A DNA stretch of 9,111 nucleotides, taken from CAZGAH01 sp964523295. GTDB taxonomy: Bacteria > Desulfobacterota > Desulfovibrionia > Desulfovibrionales > Desulfovibrionaceae. A program made the position numbers and the translations under genes. Positions 5,091 through 9,111 of the stretch are shown here, piece by piece (positions within the stretch are counted from its first letter, which is position 1; each line of letters opens with the position of its first letter). The notes under the pieces were generated by a model. The model made no database searches, was not told where the DNA came from, and was given only the letters and a program-made list of their open reading frames with translations. The stretch is from NCBI GenBank assembly GCA_964523295.1, contig CAZGAH010000123.1, positions 1 through 9,111 of the forward strand. The letters run 5' to 3'.

Positions 5091-6782
5091 ATGACCAACG
5101 CTTCCCCAGTCCCTGCCCCTGACGATCCGCTGCTCATCCATCACGCGGCCGAGGCTCAGGCCCGACTCCGGCCCGAGGCCACGGCAATCGACGAGCACGG
5201 CCGATGCCTGTCCTACGCGCAGCTCGCGCAGGATATGCGCGCGCTGGCTGCCGTGCTGCAGTCGCTGGGCGTGGAGCGGACCGACCGGGTCGCGCTGCTC
5301 CTGGACAAGGGCATCGCCGGCGTTACCGGAATCCTGGGCGCGCTGCGCGCCGACGCCTGTTACGTGCCGCTCAATCCCTCGCTGCCGGCCAGGAGTCTTG
5401 CGAGCGTGCTCGATGACGCGCAACCGCGGGCGATTGTGACCGTGCAACGCTTTCTGGAGCGCCTGAGGGAGAGTCTGACGCTCTGCAGCTCGGCGACAGC
5501 GCCCGCGGGCGTCGTCCTGCTCGACGCGAGGGTCGAGGATTCGGGCCTGGCGGAGGGACTGCCGGTTCCGGGCTGCCGTCTTCTGGGCATGGAAGCCGTG
5601 GAGAACGCAGGCCAGCCCGGCCCCGAGCGCGCCCGGGCGGACGATCCGGCTTATATTCTCTATACGTCGGGTAGCACCGGCGAGCCCAAGGGCGTGGTGA
5701 TGCCGCACCGGACGGCAGCGGGAATGCTGCGCTGGTACGTGTCGCAGTTCCAGTTCACCCCGGCCGACCGGGTAGCCAATCACGCGGCCCTGAGCTTCGA
5801 CCTGAGCGTGTACGATATGTTCGGCTGCTTCCACGCGGGCGCGACGCTGTGCCCGGTGACCCGCCCGGGCGATGCGGCTTTTCCGGGGCGCTTCATCCGC
5901 GAGGAGCGAATTTCGGTCTGGTTTTCGGTTCCGGCCGTGCTCGGGAACATGCTCGCGACCGGGCAGCTCGTGGCCGGGGCCTTTGCGCCGCATCTGCGCC
6001 TGGCACTGTTCGCCGGCGAGGCGTTGCGTCCGGATTTTGCCGCAGCCTGGCTTTCGACGCACCCCGACGTGCCGCTACACAACCTTTACGGCCCGACCGA
6101 GGCCGGCGTCTGCTCGTTCTTCCGCGTGCGGAGCGACCAGCCCCTGCCGCCTGGACGAAGTGTGCCCATCGGACGGCCGACGCCGGGCATGGAGTTCGTG
6201 ATCCTGCAACGCGAGGCCGACGTCCGCGCCGCGCCCGGAGCAATCGGCCGGCTGATGCTGCGTGGCTGGCAACTCAGCCCAGGCTACTGGCGCCGACCCG
6301 AAGTCACGGCTCGGGCCTTCCGCCCGGACCCGCTCCAGACAGACAGCGCTGCCGTGCTCTACGACACGGGCGACCTGGTCTGGGAGGACGCGCAGGGGAT
6401 ATTCCATTTTGCCGGCCGTCTCGATACGCAGGTCAAGATTCAGGGCTATCGCGTGGAATTGGGCGAGATAGAGCATACGCTCTGCGCGCACCCGGACGTC
6501 GCCGAAGCGGCCGTGCTGCTGCTGGGCGAGGACGACCCGCATCTGGTTGCGGTGATCGCTCCAGCACCGCGCGCAGCGGAGACGACGCCGGAGACGACGC
6601 CGGAGACGTCGGGGGACCTGGAAGCCAGGCTGCGCATTCTCTGCCGCGACGTGCTGGCGCCGTACAAGGCGCCGCGACGCTACGTGATTCTCCCGGCCCT
6701 GCCGAAAAACATCAACGGCAAGATCGACCGGCGAGCCCTGCGCGAGCGGCTGCTGTCGCTGACCGGAGCTGCGGCTCCATGA
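5091..6782 (+). CDS. dltA: DltA-like amino acid adenylating ligase
   Basis: The 563-residue protein is a complete ANL-superfamily adenylation enzyme. It shows YTSGSTGEPKG at 191-201 (ATP loop), FDLSVYD at 236-242, VWFSVPAVL at 276-284, LFAGEAL at 306-312, NLYGPTEA at 331-338, YDTGDLV at 424-430, GRLDTQVKIQGYRVELGEIE beginning at 442 and NGKIDRR at 542-548 with catalytic Lys544. FDLSVYD and the VW-S-P-block resemble DltA more than long-chain acyl ligases. It should activate a small amino acid and load the adjacent carrier protein. At 563 residues it is longer than typical DltA (about 500), partly through inserts around 130-165 and an ETTPETTPETSG linker at 497-508. Ala308 replaces the Cys found in the Gram-positive FCGEVL motif. 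No clear ribosome site precedes the ATG; the gene starts 20 bases after the carrier stop, so coupling is likely. Its stop overlaps dltB by ATGA. D-alanine is not proven as the substrate. Confidence 0.85.
   Translation: MTNASPVPAPDDPLLIHHAAEAQARLRPEATAIDEHGRCLSYAQLAQDMRALAAVLQSLGVERTDRVALLLDKGIAGVTGILGALRADACYVPLNPSLPARSLASVLDDAQPRAIVTVQRFLERLRESLTLCSSATAPAGVVLLDARVEDSGLAEGLPVPGCRLLGMEAVENAGQPGPERARADDPAYILYTSGSTGEPKGVVMPHRTAAGMLRWYVSQFQFTPADRVANHAALSFDLSVYDMFGCFHAGATLCPVTRPGDAAFPGRFIREERISVWFSVPAVLGNMLATGQLVAGAFAPHLRLALFAGEALRPDFAAAWLSTHPDVPLHNLYGPTEAGVCSFFRVRSDQPLPPGRSVPIGRPTPGMEFVILQREADVRAAPGAIGRLMLRGWQLSPGYWRRPEVTARAFRPDPLQTDSAAVLYDTGDLVWEDAQGIFHFAGRLDTQVKIQGYRVELGEIEHTLCAHPDVAEAAVLLLGEDDPHLVAVIAPAPRAAETTPETTPETSGDLEARLRILCRDVLAPYKAPRRYVILPALPKNINGKIDRRALRERLLSLTGAAAP
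6578..6608 (+). repeat. 12-bp tandem repeat inside the ligase gene
   Basis: GGAGACGACGCC occurs twice in direct succession (6578-6589, 6590-6601), followed by a partial third copy to 6608. It encodes ETTP-ETTP-ET in a probable surface loop of the C-terminal subdomain. Being a multiple of three, unit gain or loss would keep the reading frame. Confidence 0.8.
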
Positions 6783-8002
6783 CCACGCTCTTTCTGGACG
6801 AGCGCTTCTACCTCTTTCTGGCCGCAGCGATTGTGCTCCAGCGCTGGCTCGCGCCGCGCTTCGGCCCGGACGCGCGGGCGGCGCTGCTGGCCGCGGTCAG
6901 CCTGTTCTTTCTCTCCAGACTCCAGAACGCCGCGACCTTTCTCCCGTTACAGCTTGCGTACGCGGGCGTCCTGGCAGCCGCGGGCCTGGTCCTTGCCCGA
7001 CTGCCCGCGGGATCGGCGCGACGGGTGCTGTTTCTGGCCGGGCTGGCAGGCTGCCTGCTGCTGCTCGTGCTGGTCAAGTATCCGGGCATGACGGAAAGTC
7101 TCGCCGGCCGGCGCGACTGGCTCGCGGCCCTGGCCGCGTTGCCCTGGGCAGGCCTTTCCTATACCACCTTCCGGGCCGTTGATTTGCTGCTGCAGGCGCG
7201 GTCGGGCCGGCTACCGGCCTGCCGCCCGCTTCAGGTCCTGGCCTATTTGCTGTTCTTTCCGGCGTTCACTGCCGGGCCGATCAACCGTTTCCGCCCGTTC
7301 CTCGCGGACCTGGAGACCGGACCGTCGCCGATGCCCTGGGAGCGCTTGCGGGGCAATCTGCTGCGTCTGGGCTTCGGGCTCGTCAAAATATTGGTGCTGG
7401 GCCGACTGGCCTATCTCAACGCCATTGTCAGCCCGGGCTTCGACGAACTGCTCCCGGCGCCCGGCTGGCGGCTGGCCCTGGGGCTGTACTGGTACTATCT
7501 CTACATCTACCTGGATTTTTCGGGATATTGCGACGCGGCCATTGCCATTGCCGACTGCCTGGGCATACGCCTGCCCGAGAATTTCCGCTGGCCGGTACTG
7601 GCGGCGAATCTGCAGGATTTCTGGAACCGCTGGCACATCTCGCTCTCGCACTGGTGCCGGGATTACGTCTTTTTCCCCCTGAACCTGACGTTCGTCTCCC
7701 GCTGGCGTCTTGGCGGACTGAGCGCGACGTGCCTGGCCGCGATGACGACCTTCCTGCTCATCGGGCTGTGGCACGGAGACGCCTGGCACTGGCTCGGCTA
7801 CGGCGCCTGGCACGGCCTCGGCGTAGCGGGACACGCCCTGTACAACCACGGCCTGGCGCGCCGCTGGCCGAATCCGATAGCGCGGCTGCGCGCCAACCCG
7901 CTTTACCGTATCCTGTGCGTGGTGCTGACCTTCAATTATGTCTCCTGGGGTCTGCTCCTCACGCTCCCGCCTGCGCGCCTGGCCCGGCTATTCTTGCCAT
8001 AA
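6779..8002 (+). CDS. dltB: DltB-like MBOAT membrane O-acyltransferase
   Basis: The 407-residue polytopic protein belongs to the MBOAT family and has the length of DltB. Numerous hydrophobic helices begin at residue 10. The signature blocks are YLLFFPAFTAGPINRFRPF at 156-174, YYLYIYLDFSGYCDAAIAIA at 239-258, NLQDFWNRWHISLSHWCRDY at 277-296 and LWHGDAWHWLGYGAWHGLG at 330-348. His286 and His345 match the two histidines that are invariant in DltB-type MBOATs; His345 is the likely catalytic one. The role is to take the aminoacyl group from the carrier protein inside the cell and move it to an acceptor at the outer face, here probably the DltX-like tyrosine. The start overlaps the ligase stop as ATGA (6779-6782), which supports translational coupling. 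The frame stays open far upstream (to about 5849), but that part is a shadow of the ligase gene. AlgI/PatA-type polysaccharide O-acetylation is unlikely because ligase and carrier genes accompany it. Confidence 0.9.
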   Translation: MTTLFLDERFYLFLAAAIVLQRWLAPRFGPDARAALLAAVSLFFLSRLQNAATFLPLQLAYAGVLAAAGLVLARLPAGSARRVLFLAGLAGCLLLLVLVKYPGMTESLAGRRDWLAALAALPWAGLSYTTFRAVDLLLQARSGRLPACRPLQVLAYLLFFPAFTAGPINRFRPFLADLETGPSPMPWERLRGNLLRLGFGLVKILVLGRLAYLNAIVSPGFDELLPAPGWRLALGLYWYYLYIYLDFSGYCDAAIAIADCLGIRLPENFRWPVLAANLQDFWNRWHISLSHWCRDYVFFPLNLTFVSRWRLGGLSATCLAAMTTFLLIGLWHGDAWHWLGYGAWHGLGVAGHALYNHGLARRWPNPIARLRANPLYRILCVVLTFNYVSWGLLLTLPPARLARLFLP

Positions 8003-8204
8003 CAATCCTGGATAACATCCTTTTTACAGCAATGCCGACGGTGTTCAGGCCTGCGTAGCGACCGGTTTTCCGGACACACAATCGGTCAAAACAACAAACC
8101 CCTTGCCACGTCGAAGCATCCGGTATAGGTGAAGAGTACACTTCGGTGTGGACTATCCTGGGGCAAACGTGCTGCCAGGCCACCCTCAGACCCGGGAGGG
8201 TCCC
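8003..8204. other. Intergenic region after dltB
   Basis: No gene is seen. No strong intrinsic terminator follows the operon. Weak dyads include CCGG-TTTT-CCGG at 8062-8073 and ACAC-TTCG-GTGT at 8138-8149, the second with a stable UUCG tetraloop but a short stem. The latter would lie in the leader of the small ORF at 8205 if the promoter proposed at 8103 is real. Confidence 0.4.
8103..8129 (+). promoter_or_regulatory. Possible promoter for the 60-codon ORF
   Basis: TTGCCA at 8103-8108 (five of six to the -35 consensus) and TATAGG at 8124-8129 are 15 bases apart. The spacing is slightly short and the -10 box is weak. The site would start transcription near 8137, ahead of the ORF at 8205. Confidence 0.3.
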
Positions 8205-8387
8205 ATGTCAATCAAGCCTTTGCAGCGCCGACGCCAGATACGGCAACAGAACGAGAACTGGTATTCCCTGTGCCAGTTTCAGGCACGACATATCGAGGTA
8301 TTACAACTCCCTACCGCTAAGTATCTGGAAGAACGCGAACAGCAGTATCAACTGAACCAGGAGCAGGATACGAACAAAAACGCCTAG
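8205..8387 (+). CDS. Hypothetical 60-residue charged protein
   Basis: I do not recognise this product. ATG at 8205 lies five bases after a strong GGAGG (8195-8199), which is the main reason to believe in it; an in-frame GTG at 8148 has nothing comparable. The protein is soluble, very rich in Gln, Glu and Arg, begins MSIKPLQRRRQIRQQNENWY, contains SLCQFQARHIEVLQLP and ends in a glutamine-rich, probably helical tail with AKYLEEREQQY. There is no membrane segment or signal peptide. Base composition is less GC-rich than in the dlt-like genes, hinting at a different history. It could be a small regulator, a remnant of a mobile-element gene, or a small protein of an unknown family. Confidence 0.45.
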   Translation: MSIKPLQRRRQIRQQNENWYSLCQFQARHIEVLQLPTAKYLEEREQQYQLNQEQDTNKNA

Positions 8388-8676
8388 ATTCTCTTGGCTG
8401 CAAACTCATAGTATCGCAAGTCGTATTATTGTTTTGTTTATATAAGGCAATCCAACTATAACTATGAAAAAGATATAAGACTCAGTCTAAAAGTTTTGCG
8501 TATTTATTTTTGGCGTAGGTTACGTGCTTTTCCTCGTAATACCGCTCCAGATGCACTGGTTGGCGCTTACGGCCACGCTGAAAACAGCGCAGCTCACTGA
8601 TGACCGGCGCCGTGGCGGGTGCTTAATATTGAGGGGCTGGTCTGGGACAGCAAGTGGTAGGGGCGTGCCAACCCGT
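8388..8676. other. AT-rich interval without a confirmed gene
   Basis: Bases about 8390-8530 are clearly more AT-rich than the rest of the window. They contain TTTATATAAGG at about 8438-8448 and a small dyad AGACT-C-AGTCT at 8479-8489. No plus-strand gene follows to use a promoter here. The right half holds only the open minus-strand fragment listed separately. Confidence 0.4.
8482..8622 (-). pseudogene. Possible C-terminal coding fragment of unknown protein
   Basis: An open frame of 46 codons between stops at 8623 and 8482 has no ATG or GTG start. Its translation contains SELRCFQRGRKRQPVHLERY followed by a Lys/Tyr-rich end, which looks more protein-like than random frames in this stretch. 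It may be the tail of a decayed gene. No family recognised; weak evidence. Confidence 0.2.
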
Positions 8677-9024
8677 TCAGGCCAGTTCGCTGATGATTTT
8701 GCCGGCTTCGTCTTCGGGGAGTACCTGGGCGGGGAAGGGGGCGTGTACGGCGGACATATTGCTGTTGACTTTTTCCGACAGAAAAAATCCGCGCGACATG
8801 ATCAGCTCGCTGGCACCGACGGCAGTACCCGGTCCCGGGGAGGTCATGATGATCGCCTCCCACATCTGGCGGCGGGAGTAGCCGTTGTACAGATCGGGTG
8901 CTGGCGGAAAAGACAAATATTCGTACGCGCCGTGCGCCATGGTCAGCAGCTCCAGCCGGTTGGCCCGGATGTGCGTTCTGTCGGCTTGATAGCCTTTGCC
9001 GCGGTGCATGCCGCTACGCCACAT
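8677..9024 (-). CDS. Hypothetical protein, probably 5'-disrupted
   Basis: The frame gives 115 residues from ATG 9024, with codon use like a real gene. Recognisable pieces are RANRLELLTMAHGAYEYLSF, FPPAPDLYNGYSRRQMWEAI, ASELIMSRGFFLSEKVNSNM and the end LPEDEAGKIISELA. I do not recognise the family. It lacks a membrane helix or signal peptide. The ATG at 9024 has no ribosome site. By contrast a different frame beginning at ATG 9073 has an upstream AGGATGGA and opens MVDFLIAFRPDNPLRHH before a TAG at 9014. Removing one base near 9015-9025 would join the two into a protein of about 131 residues. I therefore suspect a frameshift in the genome or in the read. Confidence 0.5.
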   Translation of the reverse strand: MWRSGMHRGKGYQADRTHIRANRLELLTMAHGAYEYLSFPPAPDLYNGYSRRQMWEAIIMTSPGPGTAVGASELIMSRGFFLSEKVNSNMSAVHAPFPAQVLPEDEAGKIISELA

Positions 9025-9073
9025 GATGCCGCAAAGGATTGTCGGGACGGAAAGCGATCAGAAAGTCGACCAT
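9014..9073 (-). pseudogene. Likely N-terminus of the frameshifted gene at 8677
   Basis: ATG at 9073 opens 19 codons (MVDFLIAFRPDNPLRHHVA) and then TAG. The frame overlaps the downstream frame by 11 bases and lies one base off it. It is preceded by a plausible ribosome site and an ATCCTG/CAGGAT dyad at 9082-9098. Best read as the detached start of the neighbouring gene. Confidence 0.35.
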
Positions 9074-9111
9074 TGTAATCCATCCTGAGTTACAGGATAA
9101 GCGCTTTTTCG

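Noticed and set aside
5049..6062. Minus-strand 337-codon open frame
   Set aside because: Antisense of the ligase gene, which has all adenylation motifs on the plus strand.
5849..6778. Long plus-strand open frame continuous with dltB
   Set aside because: It is a GC-rich shadow of the ligase gene with Arg/Pro/Ala-rich nonsense. MBOAT homology begins right at ATG 6779, which overlaps the ligase stop.
8060..8087. Dyads after dltB as an intrinsic terminator
   Set aside because: The stems are only four to five base pairs and no T-tract follows.
1..9111. CRISPR array, tRNA, rRNA or riboswitch
   Set aside because: No regularly spaced repeats, cloverleaf or rRNA-like conserved stretch was seen on reading; the approximately 115-base leader before 3292 shows no recognisable riboswitch core.

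Overview
The window is GC-rich chromosomal DNA, apart from two AT-richer intergenic stretches. It most likely comes from a Gram-negative proteobacterium. The evidence is an OlsF-type ornithine-lipid synthase, an IS66-family relic and dense GC-biased codon use. A deltaproteobacterial sulfate reducer would fit, but that is a guess from general resemblance; nothing in the window fixes the genus. No rRNA, tRNA or CRISPR array was seen.

Layout. (1) 1-585, minus strand: a decayed IS66 element with remnants of tnpA, tnpB and tnpC, an internal deletion, two frameshifts and an in-frame stop. (2) 599-690: three perfect or near-perfect inverted repeats in a row. (3) 691-1215: no convincing gene. (4) 1216-3051, minus: a two-domain acyltransferase resembling OlsF, with a lysophospholipid-acyltransferase-like N-terminus and an OlsB-like GNAT C-terminus. 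(5) 3052-3291: divergent control region with a perfect TATAAT box and a nearby dyad. (6) 3292-8002, plus: a compact operon that reads as a complete Dlt-type cell-envelope aminoacylation system. Its order is DltD-position SGNH-like protein, 44-residue DltX-like microprotein, DltC-like carrier protein, DltA-like adenylating ligase, DltB-like MBOAT transferase. (7) 8003-9111: a 60-codon unknown ORF on plus, an AT-rich stretch, and unknown, apparently disrupted coding sequence on minus.

How the operon should work, by analogy with Gram-positive dltXABCD: the ligase activates an amino acid as an adenylate and loads it on the phosphopantetheine of the carrier (Ser35). The MBOAT protein then passes the acyl group across the membrane to the C-terminal tyrosine of the microprotein. 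The membrane-anchored DltD-like protein finally transfers it to an outward-facing acceptor. Here the acceptor cannot be a normal teichoic acid if the host is Gram-negative, so both amino acid and acceptor are unknown. Divergent pairing with an ornithine-lipid synthase suggests one envelope-remodelling locus that changes surface charge. Two details depart from the textbook system: the DltD-like protein has Cys where an SGNH serine is expected, and the ligase has Ala where Gram-positive DltA has the Cys linked to D-Ala selection.
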